From Owenia fusiformis (taxonomy: Eukaryota; Annelida; Polychaeta; Sabellida; Oweniidae): 64,000 nucleotides of DNA. Under the pieces are notes generated by a model, which did not search any database, was not told the DNA's origin, and was given only the letters and a program-made list of their open reading frames with translations. The stretch lies in assembly GCA_903813345.2 (NCBI GenBank), contig CAIIXF020000004.1, positions 16,725,513 through 16,789,512 of the forward strand, read 5' to 3'. Below are positions 51,867-62,768 of this stretch, one piece after another (the first letter of the stretch is position 1; each line of letters starts with the position of its first letter). Made by a program: the position numbers and the translations under genes.

Positions 51867-54171
51867 GGAATGTACTAAAAACCCTTCGACCTACGACCCT
51901 TCGACCCTACGACTTACTGGGTGTCAAGAATTTTTGGAATATATTTTATTGAAAAACCCTTCGACCTCTGATTTCCCAGTCCAGTTTACTAAATGATTAC
52001 GTATAGTCCAACTTGAGCTCCCTGTAGGATTTAATCTACCTACAGCTTGTTACTGTTAAAAATAGCAAGAACACAACTTCGACATATGAGTGTTACCTGA
52101 TAAATGGGACCCTCACGTGCCTTCCAAATGGTAGTAAACGAACTCTAGTGTAACTACATCAGTCCGATCAACAATAAGTACAGTTATACAAGAAATGTAA
52201 ATGAAGTGAAAATATTCCCAAAAATTTTCCGAAAGGCATGTCATTCCGGAAGTTATGATAAGTTAGGGTGTCACTACGGTAAATCATTGAAAAATATCGA
52301 AAAAAATCACAAAATTCAAGTTCTGGTATGAGGTTCCATATCCATCCGCCAAAAGGTAGTCCATTTAAAAACTTGTGGTTTTGTACTAAATAACGCCATA
52401 GTTGACTTCTAGGGTACCTAGTATGCCACTATTTTGTATCAAAATATAGAGGAGTTCAATTTCATTTAAATTACGAAAATAGCGATGTAGGTCAAAATAT
52501 AGTTCCGGCGTGAGCATGTTTACTACGCGTTGCCTGTCATCTCAGAATTGAGGAAATGGTAGCAAACGTGAGTTATAATAAATGGACGCTGATATCTCAA
52601 AAAGTAACCGGACTCCCTATAATTTGATGTAGATCAATCGAACCCCTATATGAACAGGTACATTTTGATATCTAACACTATGGGGGGTAAGCGTTTTCAT
52701 AGTTGATCACGAACGCCATATGTGTAAAGTATTGTTCTGAATTTTCGAATTTGGTGTTGGATTACGGTACTCACACCTTCTGGGGTACATATCGCCATTT
52801 TCGAACGAATTAGCCCATACAATGACTATATTTCTGCAATCCCCTATACATAACCTTCATCTCGACACTATATTTAACATAGGGTTTGGGTCTCGATTTT
52901 TAAATATCACTACGCCAACATAGGGACTTATTTTTAGGTAAAATCTCTGCTTCACCGATGAAAATTAACGAATAAAGTAGTTCCTGTTTACGGGACCATA
53001 TTCTTGAGATTTTTTTCTAAAAATGGCACATTTAAAAAGAACTTGGCCCCTGCTTTACATACATACCTCAAATGCCCACAGTACATACACTTAAACCTAC
53101 TATACACACCATTGAAGTTGGCATAGCTTCGTTTTTAAAGTTTTTATAAAACACCCGGAAGTGGTATTTACCGTAATAACACCTTATATTACCGAACATG
53201 GGTGAATTGGAATGTTTGTTCGATGGCATTATTAAACCAAAAGTAGTGCGAAAATGGCCTTTTCACGTGTTGGCATAAAGTTTTGATGACATTTAAAGAC
53301 ACAGTTCCTCCTTCCCGTACATTATCTCATGGAAATTGGCATACCAGCGCAAAGATCTTTGTTTTGTGGTGAAGAAAAGCTATCAAACATTGTCTGAAGA
53401 GCAGATTTGTCCCCGTAATTCAACTTTTAGCATGGCGACCTTGACCTTGAAAAAATAAAATAGCCATTTGGGCGATAATAGGTGATTCAAAAGTAAAATT
53501 AGTGCTTTTTCGTAGTTTTACTTTGACCAAGCCTAGAAAAAAATCGAAGTGGTAAACCTACCCCCAAATTTTTTGACAAGTGTTCTAGATGATATCAAAG
53601 TTTAAGAAAATTTGTATATCTAGAAATATTTTATAAATTAGTGCCATTATGGTGGGTTTGGGTGCTTTTTTGCTCTCTTTTTTTAGCCCATTTCTATGGT
53701 TGCCATGGCAACTATTAGGTTTTGGTAACCATGTCAACTTGATTCTTCAAGGACATCCGCCTGATAGTAGTTGGGCCAAGTTTGATGGAAAATGGGCCTT
53801 GTTTGATATCCTGGCAGTGAGGTTGATTGTGGCAAGTAGTAAAACGCTAACAATGGTGGAGTCATACCTGATGCTTGGATGTTCGCATTTTATTTAGCTC
53901 TCGTAAAATGAACGAACAAACGTTCCATTTTCACGCATGTTCGGTAATATAACGTATCATAACTTCCGGAAATGACTTTCGGAAAATTTTTGGGAATATT
54001 TTCACTTCGTTTACATTTCTTGTATAACTGTACTTATTGTTGATCGGACAGAAAGAAAGATAGAAAATAGAAGGTCGAAGGGTTTTTATAAAAATATATT
54101 CCAAAAATTCTTGACACCCTGTAAGTCGTAGGTCGTAGGGTCGAAGGGTCGAAGGGTTTTTAGTACATTCC
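51867..54171. mobile_element. 2.3-kb TIR element inserted at the lectin start codon, 9-bp target duplication
   Basis: Starts GGAATGTACTAAAAACCC and ends GGGTTTTTAGTACATTCC. Inverted similarity continues for over 200 bp with GGTCGAAGGG-type repeats and CAACAATAAGTACAGTTATA. The flanking 9-bp repeat AACATGTTA is perfect (51858-51866, 54172-54180) and contains the lectin ATG on the gene strand. No transposase was found; the longest frames are short and unlike known families. The 9-bp duplication suits MULE-type elements. Confidence 0.92.
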
Positions 54172-54464
54172 AACATGTTATCAGAGATCCTCGCAATATG
54201 CTAGTCCTGTTCGCAAATGCCAATTCTATGTTCTAATATTAAATTAAATAAATAATTTTTATCTATGCAATTACCATACATTTCATATATTTTTTAATGT
54301 GAAGGTTGCTGTCGGAAACAAATGAAAAAATCCAGGTATATACTTTATTAACATGTAATCTTTATATTATAGTAATGCAGTGAGTCACTCACTCACTGAT
54401 GTTGCATAGGAGTAATGATTCTACTGCATGAGTAGCTTCATCATTAGAAATAACCTCTGCTTGA

Positions 54465-55810
54465 GATTCATGTTCATAATTAGGTTGTAGCACCACACTG
54501 AACTTAACATCATGTGCACAAACTGTTGTAGTGAGATTCATGTTCATATACAGTAATTAGGTTGTAGCACAACACTGAACTTAGCATCAAGTGCACAAAC
54601 TATTATTGTGAGATTCATGTTCTTATACAGTAATCAGGTTGTAGCGCAACAGTGAACTTAACATCATGTGCACAAACTGTTGTAGTGAGATTCATGTTCA
54701 TATACAGTAATTAGGTTGTAGCACAACACTGAACTTAGCATCAAGTGCACAAACTATTGTTGTAAGATTCATGTTCTTATTCAGTAATTAGGTTGTAGCA
54801 CAACAGTGAACTTAACATCATGTGCACAAACGGCACACAAACTATTGTTGTGAGATTCATGCTCATATACAGTAATCAGGTTGTACCACCAAACTAAACT
54901 TAACCTCATGTGCACAAACTATTGTTGTGGGATTCATGTTCATATACAGTAATTGGGTTGTAGCACCAAACTGAACTAAACATCATGTGCACAAACTATT
55001 GTTTTGGGATTCATGTTCATATACAGTAATTAGGTTGTAGCACCAAACTGAACTTATCATCATGTGCACAAACTATTGTTGTGAGATTCATGTTCATATA
55101 CAGTAATTGGGTTGTAGCACCAAACTGAACTTAACATCATGTGCAGAAACTATTGTTTTGGGATTCATGTTCATATACAGTAATTAGGTTGTAGCACAAC
55201 ACTGAACTTAACATCATGTGCACAAACTGTTGTTGTGAGATTCATATTCATATACAGTAATTAGGTTGTAGCCCAACAGTGAACTTAACATCATATGCAC
55301 CAACTATTGTTGTGAGATTCATGTTCATATACAGTAATTGGGTTGTAGCACCACACTGAACTAAACATCATGTGTACAAATTATTGTTGTGAGATTCATG
55401 TTCATATACAGTAAATTAGGTTGTAGCACAACACTGAACTTCACATCATGTGCACATACTATGTTTGTGAGATTCATGTACATATACAGTAATTGGGTTG
55501 TAGCATCAAACTGAACTTAACATCATGTGCACAAACTATGTTTGTGAGATTCATATTCATATACAGTAATTGGGTTGTAGTACCAAACTGAACTTAACAT
55601 CATGTGCACAAACTATTGTTTTGGGATTCATGTTCATATACAGTTATTATGTTGTAGTACAATACTGAACTTAGCATCATGTGCAAATACTATTGTTTTG
55701 GGATTCATGTTCATATACAGTGATGAGGTTGTAGCACAACACTGAACTTCACATCATGTGCACATACTATGTTTGTGAGATTCATGTACATATACAGTAT
55801 AGGTTGTAAC
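54465..55810. repeat. 77-bp minisatellite, about 17 units
   Basis: AGGTTGTAG recurs at 54482, 54559, 54636 and onward at 77-bp spacing. Units share GATTCATGTTCATATACAGT and CATCATGTGCACAAACTATT. One unit near 54830 has an extra GGCACACAAAC. It lies directly upstream of the lectin's separated 5' side. Confidence 0.93.
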
Positions 55811-56892
55811 GCAACACTGCACTGGGCGACGCGGTTGACACACGCGGTTAGCCGACAATGGAGAGGTTAAGCTTTGCATATATAATCGAAACTGAACCTG
55901 TACGTATCACTCGACCATATACAAATTCATGTAGCCTTCTCATATAAATAGTAGGGTGGTCCAAAATATGGCGAAAAACCAACTTTCTTTCGGATCATCT
56001 TCCTCATTTGACTTACTGTTGTCCATGACCTAAAACACCTGCACACCAAATTTTGAGACCCAAATCCCATGGGAAATTTACCCACGCTTCGACTGAAAAA
56101 TTTGGTTATTTCATGATTTTTTGCTATTTTCGATAAATTGCCATCTCCTTTTTCCTGGTATAAAATGTTTCTATTTTTTCATAATAAACATTTTTGTAGG
56201 ACTCTTTATTACTTAATAATACTAAGAGCCCAAACACCAAATTTTGAGACCCAAATCCCATGTGAAATTTACCCATGCTTTGACTGAAAAATTGTGATTT
56301 TCACAGTTTTGTCCGATTTTCAATAGATTACTGTCTCCATTTTCCTGGTATAATATGTTTCTATTTTTTCATAATAAATATTTTTGGATGACTCTTTATT
56401 ACTTAATAATACTAAGAGCCCAAACACCAAATTTTGAGACCCAAATCCCATGTGAAATTTACCCATGCTTTGACTGAAAAATTGTGATTTTCACAGTTTT
56501 GTCCGATTTTCAATAGATTACTGTCTCCATTTTCCTGGTATAATATGTTTCTATTTTTTCATAATAAATATTTTTGGATGACTCTTTATTACTTCATAAT
56601 ACTAGGAACCCATACACCAAATTTTGAGACCCAAATCCCATGGGAAATTTTCCCATGGTTTGACTGAAAAACTGTGATTTTCACATTTTTTCCGATTTTC
56701 AATAACTTGCTGTCTCCATTTTCCTGGTACGATATGTTTTTATAATAAACATTTTTGAGGACTCTTTATTACTTCATAATACTAATAAAAACCCATACAC
56801 CAAATATCCACCAAATTTTGAGACCCAAATCCAATGAGAACGTTACCCATGCTTTGACTGAAAACTGGTGCTTATGATAGCTTATGATGTCT

Positions 56893-59800
56893 TTTACAAA
56901 TCATCTCCTTCAACGTTCGAGGTCTTCGGGATGATTCAAAAAGGCAAACAATTTTCCAACATTTATTATTAAAAAAAACCTGCATTTTCATGTTGCAAGA
57001 AACCCATTCGAACGAAAACGATGAAAATATATGGAAACAAAATTGGAAAGGTGAAATAATATTCTCGCATGGTACAAACAATAGTAAAGGCGTTGCTACC
57101 CTCTTTAACATAACTACCAATTACAACATAAACCAGAAAATCATTGACAAACATGGTAGGTTTATAATCCTGGATGTCCACATAGATGAATCGCGATTCC
57201 TTCTTATAAATATCTACGCCCCCACTCAAAATTACGAAACCGAACAAAAAACGCTGATCGATCAGATTGAACGTTTAATTGTCGACATTCATACCGAAAA
57301 TATAGTTTTTGGAGGTGATTTTAATTCAATATTGAATCCAAAACTCGATAAAATGGGAGGTACAACTGATCATACCAGTTCTTACGCAACTAAAATAGAA
57401 TCTTTCATGAATACTTTCGACCTAATTGACATTTTTAGAAGTATCAATCCTAATCTTAAAAGATACACATGGAGACAAAAAAGACCCTTCAGGCAATCGC
57501 GTCTCGACTACTTTTTAATATCTTCACACCTTTTAAACAAATTTGAATATATCCATACTCTGCCCGGCCTTTTATCGGATCATAGTATACTTAATCTATG
57601 TATAAACCTAAACACAGAAAAACGTGGTAGGGGCTTATGGAAGTTTAATAATAGTTTGTTGACTGATCCAGAGTATAACCTGAAAATAAAACGATGCATT
57701 AACGAATCTAAACTCAAACATGGAAACTTAAACAATAAAGGTATTTTGTGGGAATTAATTAAATCGGACATCCGTGCCTCTACAATCACCTATTCAATAC
57801 ACGCGGCAAAATTACGTAAAGAAAATATTTCTAAATTAAAATCGGATCTTGATTCCCTTGAACTAGAAATGAATAACGATAACGTAAACGATGTAACCAA
57901 AGAAAAGTACTTTACAACTAAGTCAGATGTCGAGAACATGAGTCAAACTGAAACTAAAGCTGCAATAATCCGATCAAAATCAAAATGGTATGAAGAAGGT
58001 GAAAAAAACTGTAAATATTTTTTATCCCTTGAACACAAAAACTCTATTGACAAAACGATCACTAAACTTCAAAAAGACGATGGTACCATATTAACTAAAT
58101 CAAATCAAATTTTGGAGGAAGAAAAACGTTTTTATGAAAATCTTTATAGAGAATCCTTAAACGACGAGGACTTGCACATAGAACGAATGAATAACTTCAC
58201 AAAAGACTTGCATTTAAAGAAACTTTCTGATATTGAAAAGGATTCATGCGAGGGTGTGCTAACTGAAAAAGAATGCGCTGTATCTTTGAAAAATATGCCG
58301 AATGATAAAACGCCCGGAAATGATGGATTCACCACCAACTTTTATAAATTTTTTTGGATCGATATTAAAACGCTTGTTGTAGATAGTTTAAATTATGCCT
58401 TCCAAACCGGAGAAATGTCGGTTAGCCAAAAACAAGGAGTAATTATCCTTATCCCTAAGAAAGATAAAACAAGATTGTATTTAAAAAATTGGCGACCGAT
58501 TACCCTCCTTAATACGGACTATAAAATTTGCACTAAAGCAATAGCCAATAGAATCAGGAAAGTTTTGCCAACTATAATTAATCTTGATCAAACATCTTAT
58601 ATTGAGGGAAGATATATAGGGGAAAACATACGATTAATCGAAGATATGATAAACTATACATCCAATGAGAATATTTCGGGTATTCTTCTCCAAATAGATT
58701 TCGAAAAAGCTTTTGATTCAGTTAATTGGAAATGCATCGAAAAAGCCCTTACCCTTTTCAATTTTGGGGAAATGCTAATAAAATGGGTTAAAACTTTTTA
58801 CAAAAATATACAATCTTGCACTTCAAATAACGGGTATCAATCCAACATGTTTTTTCCAACTCGTGGCGTACGCCAAGGCTGCCCTCTGTCGGCTTATCTT
58901 TTTATTATTGTCGCCGAAATTTTAGCAACATCCATTCGACAAAATATCAATATAAAAGGTATAAATGTTAACAATGTCGAGATAAAAATATCCATGTTTG
59001 CGGATGATACTACAATGTTCCTAAAATCCATAGACTCAACCGAACAAGTACTCAACTCTTTAAAGTCCTTTTCGGAAATTTCAGGGTTGAAACCAAATCT
59101 AAATAAAACTGAAGGACGTTGGCTGGGAGCCTTTAAAAATGACCCCCCATTTATACAACCGCATAGTCAAACCTCCAAAATTCAAATAAACAATGATAAG
59201 TTCAACGCATTAGGAATATGGTTTAGTCATGATATGAACGAAAGAAACGACTTAAATTTTTCTTCAAAAGTTAAAACAATAGAGAACCTTTTCAAAATCT
59301 GGAACTGGAGAAATTTAAGCCTGATTGGAAAAAATACAATAATCAAAGCTCTTGCAATATCAAAACTAACATATCTTGCATCAACCATTCTCTTTCCAAA
59401 CAATATCATCGAACAAGTGCAAACCCTTATTAATTCCTTTATGTGGAACGGCAAACCACCCCTAATAAGCAATTATACGACAATAGGAGAAATAGAAAAT
59501 GGAGGAATCAAATCAATCCATCTGGTCTCGCAGATAAAAGCGTTACAAATACAATGGGTGAAGAGATTATATAATAACGACGGGGCCAAATGGAAACTTT
59601 TCTTCTATAAATTATTCCCTAATCTTGACTCAAAAGAAATCTTTCAAGCAAAATTCAAAAATGAAGCCCTTAATACTTTTCCACCTTTTTACCTCTCAAT
59701 TATGAAAACTTGGAGTAAAGTTCACAACGATGAACCCTATGATAAAACTACAATAATGAACGAAACTATTTGGAACAATAAATGGTTAACAATAAATAAT

Positions 59801-60912
59801 GAAACGGTAAATTACACAAATTGGAAAATCCGAGGAGTAAAACAAATCAAAGACCTTGTGAAAGAAAATGGAGAATTACTAGGATACGAAGATTTCTTCC
59901 AAAAGTACAATATCACTACACCTTTTGTAACATATTATGGAATAATTCATGCTATCCCGAGAAATTGGAAAACGCTTTTGAGAAATGAACATGAAAATAT
60001 TAAAATTCTAGGGGCAAACGACATTCAAGTTAAAAAATCTATCATAAATATAAAACACATCAACACCAAACAAATATACTGGTATATTATAAAAGATATT
60101 TTTAAAGAACCAACAGGGAAACGATACTTCAATGAAAAATACAATCTCTCCGAATATGAATGGAAATCGACCTTTAGATTACCCTTTGAAGTTGCCCGTG
60201 AACCAAAGATACAAAGCTTTCAATATAAACTCTTATTAAACCTCACGCCATGCAATCTATTTTTGTTTAATAAAAAAATTTCTGCATCAAACTTATGCGA
60301 CAAATGTAACCTTGGCCAAATAGACGATACCCTTCATTTCTACATCGATTGCCCAACAGTAGTGAATTTCTGGAATGACATGTCATTTTTTTTCAATAAC
60401 ATTCAATTAAACAATAGGGATATATTACTAGGCGTTACAAATAATCAGGAAAATGACAATAAATCCGTACTTAACTATTGCCTACTTTACGCAAAAAATT
60501 ACATTCACTCTTCCAAATTGAGTAATTCGATAATCAACATCAACGGTTTTAAAAATATCTTAAGAAATAAAATAAAAAATGAATTAAAAATATCAACAGA
60601 AAATCAGACTAGGCCCATCTTTATTAAAAAATGGATTTCTATTCTTAACAAACTAGAGATACTTTTTTAACACAAACCTAACTGTATTTACTTGCGTCTT
60701 TATTACCTATTGTATTTTCACCATTCTATGTACCTGTATACTATGATTATGTTGTACAAACATGTCCCATTTATTATGTTTTTATATTTTGTTAACGAGG
60801 TAATTTTGTTAACGATTAAAAATATCCAAAACTGTGCTTATGTGTGTGAATTATGATGTATTGTAAATTGAAATTGTAATTGTAAAAGTAAAGTGATAAT
60901 AAATATATTATG

Positions 60913-60942
<30 letters not shown>
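56893..60942 (+). mobile_element. L1/Tx1-type LINE, 5'-truncated, with poly(A) and target duplication
   Basis: A 14-bp direct repeat AGCTTATGATGTCT flanks it (56879-56892 and 60943-60956). The 3' end has AATAAA (60898-60903) and 29 A (60915-60943). ORF1 and the 5' UTR are missing; sequence begins at the first residues of the endonuclease. It lies inside the left arm repeats of the hAT-like element. Confidence 0.93.
56894..60670 (+). CDS. LINE ORF2: endonuclease, reverse transcriptase, C-terminal CCHC motif
   Basis: Open without a stop from the truncation point (first in-frame codon 56894) to TAA at 60668-60670. The first ATG inside is 56990, giving 1226 residues; the frame also covers 32 codons before it with endonuclease signature LQIISFNVRGLRDD. 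Endonuclease (to about residue 200): QETHS, GGDFN (about 57311) and SDHS. Reverse transcriptase: DGFTTNFYKFFW, NWRPITLLNTDYKI, LDQTSYIEGRYIGENIRLIE, TRGVRQGCPLSAYLF and the catalytic FADD (about 58997-59008). C-terminus: SNLCDKC...LHFYIDC, a zinc-binding C-x2-C-x-H-x4-C seen in L1-clade proteins. These motifs place it in the L1/Tx1 group. The natural start lies upstream of the truncation. Confidence 0.95.
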   Translation, partial: LQIISFNVRGLRDDSKRQTIFQHLLLKKTCIFMLQETHSNENDENIWKQNWKGEIIFSHGTNNSKGVATLFNITTNYNINQKIIDKHGRFIILDVHIDESRFLLINIYAPTQNYETEQKTLIDQIERLIVDIHTENIVFGGDFNSILNPKLDKMGGTTDHTSSYATKIESFMNTFDLIDIFRSINPNLKRYTWRQKRPFRQSRLDYFLISSHLLNKFEYIHTLPGLLSDHSILNLCINLNTEKRGRGLWKFNNSLLTDPEYNLKIKRCINESKLKHGNLNNKGILWELIKSDIRASTITYSIHAAKLRKENISKLKSDLDSLELEMNNDNVNDVTKEKYFTTKSDVENMSQTETKAAIIRSKSKWYEEGEKNCKYFLSLEHKNSIDKTITKLQKDDGTILTKSNQILEEEKRFYENLYRESLNDEDLHIERMNNFTKDLHLKKLSDIEKDSCEGVLTEKECAVSLKNMPNDKTPGNDGFTTNFYKFFWIDIKTLVVDSLNYAFQTGEMSVSQKQGVIILIPKKDKTRLYLKNWRPITLLNTDYKICTKAIANRIRKVLPTIINLDQTSYIEGRYIGENIRLIEDMINYTSNENISGILLQIDFEKAFDSVNWKCIEKALTLFNFGEMLIKWVKTFYKNIQSCTSNNGYQSNMFFPTRGVRQGCPLSAYLFIIVAEILATSIRQNINIKGINVNNVEIKISMFADDTTMFLKSIDSTEQVLNSLKSFSEISGLKPNLNKTEGRWLGAFKNDPPFIQPHSQTSKIQINNDKFNALGIWFSHDMNERNDLNFSSKVKTIENLFKIWNWRNLSLIGKNTIIKALAISKLTYLASTILFPNNIIEQVQTLINSFMWNGKPPLISNYTTIGEIENGGIKSIHLVSQIKALQIQWVKRLYNNDGAKWKLFFYKLFPNLDSKEIFQAKFKNEALNTFPPFYLSIMKTWSKVHNDEPYDKTTIMNETIWNNKWLTINNETVNYTNWKIRGVKQIKDLVKENGELLGYEDFFQKYNITTPFVTYYGIIHAIPRNWKTLLRNEHENIKILGANDIQVKKSIINIKHINTKQIYWYIIKDIFKEPTGKRYFNEKYNLSEYEWKSTFRLPFEVAREPKIQSFQYKLLLNLTPCNLFLFNKKISASNLCDKCNLGQIDDTLHFYIDCPTVVNFWNDMSFFFNNIQLNNRDILLGVTNNQENDNKSVLNYCLLYAKNYIHSSKLSNSIININGFKNILRNKIKNELKISTENQTRPIFIKKWISILNKLEILF

Positions 60943-60946
<4 letters not shown>

Positions 60947-61460
60947 TATGATGTCTGTTTTAGGGGCATAATATGTTAATAAACATTATGGTAATTCCTT
61001 CTTAATCCAAAGAAACACCTCAATATCAAGACTTTAAGTCTTATTGAAAGGCGACAAATTCAGTAGTTTGGGGAAAATTTAGGACCTTTTACTTGTACAT
61101 TTATATACTGTGGTTAATATTAAGAAGTGATGACTCGACAGCAACTCAAATGCCTTGAAGATTTGGTTTGTTGGTTTCAGTAGGGATACATCACAGGACT
61201 TTGTTTGGATTTGTGTTAGATGTCATATTCTTTCTCACATCTTTGCAGGGTAAGGTAAAATATCAAATCTGATTTTCTTTGGAGAAATGATTTTTTGATT
61301 GATCAATGTATCAATGGCATGGTCTCTGTTGTAACCAGTAAGCCTGTACCAAATCTTCAAGGGATTCGAGCTTCCACTGAGCTTTGTCACTTCTCTGAAA
61401 ATGTTCATGCCCTGAAAGTACACAATGTAGAAGATAGGAAGAGCAATGAGAAACACTTAA

Positions 61461-61722
61461 GGTAATTCTGTATGTTCAGAAATTTTAAGTGGAGTCCAAT
61501 GTTATTTCTGGAACTCATTCCATACTTGGTCAGCTCTTTCAATTTTACACCGAGTTCAAATATGTATTTAGATTATTAGATGATGGTTAGTAATTTTCTA
61601 TAATGTACTATGTGCTATGTTTATACACTGTTTGTGCATCTGAATGGAATGAGTTATGTGTTCCTGAAAAAAACACGGGGCTCCAATTAGGAAGCCATTA
61701 AAACTGAAAATAAGGAATTACC
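61461..61722. mobile_element. TTAA-flanked MITE nested in the hAT-like element
   Basis: TTAA at 61457-61460 and 61723-61726. Inverted ends GGTAATTC and GAATTACC, with GGAACTCATTCCATAC and its loose reverse complement further in. It has the same target as, but different ends from, the 6657-type MITEs. Confidence 0.65.
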
Positions 61723-62768
61723 TTAAAGTACTATATAACCATCTTTCACGATGTAACGTATGTAAGGCCGAACAGGATAATTAAGACAACGTGTAATACA
61801 ATTTATTACAAATTGCACATCACACAACAATGATATGGTGCTCTAAACGACAAAAATCAAAAGTATATGATCAAAGCAAACGTGAATTTCCCATGGAGTT
61901 CAGGTCTAAACATTTGGTACATGTAAATGTATGGGTTCCTAGTATTAAGAACGTATTAATGTCCTCCTAAAATGTTTAAAAACTAAATATAAGATTAATG
62001 TTGATCTATTGAAAATAGGAGAAAATTCGCAGAAAATCACAAATTTTTGGTTGAAGCATGAATTAATTTCTCATGGGGCCAGGGTCTCAAAATTTGGTGC
62101 ATATTTGGGGTATGGGTTCCTCGTATTATGAAGTAATAAAGAGTCCTCCCAAAATATTTATTATAAAAAATAGAAACATATAATACCAGGAAAATAGAGA
62201 TGTACTGTATTGTATATGAAATAACCCAATTTTTCAGTCGAAGCGTGGGTAAATTTCCCATGGGATTTGGGTCTCAAAATTTGATGTATGGGTTCCTAAG
62301 TATTATGAATTAATAAAGAGTCATCCAAAAATATTTATTATGAAAAGACATCTACCATTTTATACCAGGAAAATGGAGATGGGAATTTATCGAAAATAGC
62401 AAAAAATCATGAAATAACCGAATTTTTCAGTCGAAGCGTGGGTAAATTTCCCATGGGATTTGGGTCTCAACATTTGTTGTATGGGTTCCTAGTATTATGA
62501 AGTAATAAAGAGTCCTACAAAAATGTTTATTATGAAAAAATAGAAACATATTATACCAGGAAAAGGGAGATGACAATTTATCGAAAATAGCAAAAAATCA
62601 TAAATAACCGAATTTTCAGTCGAAGCGTGGGTAAATTTCCCATGTGATTTGGGTCTTAAAATTTGGTGTGCAGGTGTTTTAGGTCATGGACAACAGTAAG
62701 TGAAATGAGGAAGATGATCTGAAACAAAGTTGGTTTTTCGCCATATTTTGGACCACCCTAATAAATAG

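Larger units (their letters stand above)
55952..62760. mobile_element. hAT-like inverted-repeat element with subterminal tandem repeats, carrying nested insertions
   Basis: Ends TAGGGTGGTCCAAAATATGG and its reverse complement, flanked by a perfect 8-bp repeat ATAAATAG (55944-55951, 62761-62768). The inverted arms run about 100 bp and then continue as tandem repeats of about 190 bp: CACCAAATTTTGAGACCCAA at 56044, 56235, 56425 and 56615 on the left, inverted copies at about 61890-62690 on the right. TAGGG ends and an 8-bp duplication fit hAT elements. The LINE (56893-60942) and a TTAA-flanked MITE (61461-61722) lie inside. Without them it would be about 2.5 kb. No hAT transposase is visible. 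Confidence 0.85.

Noticed and set aside
53649-53897. 82-codon frame inside the 2.3-kb element at the lectin start
   Set aside because: Hydrophobic and without a known domain; overlaps a GGTTGCCATGGCAACC-type palindrome, so probably chance.
54465-55810. Regular repeats that might suggest a CRISPR-like array
   Set aside because: The whole 77-bp unit repeats with no unique spacers, and the genome is animal; it is a minisatellite.
61235-61456. 73-codon minus-strand frame inside the hAT-like element as transposase remnant
   Set aside because: No recognisable transposase motif; it ends next to a nested MITE and is too short to support a call.
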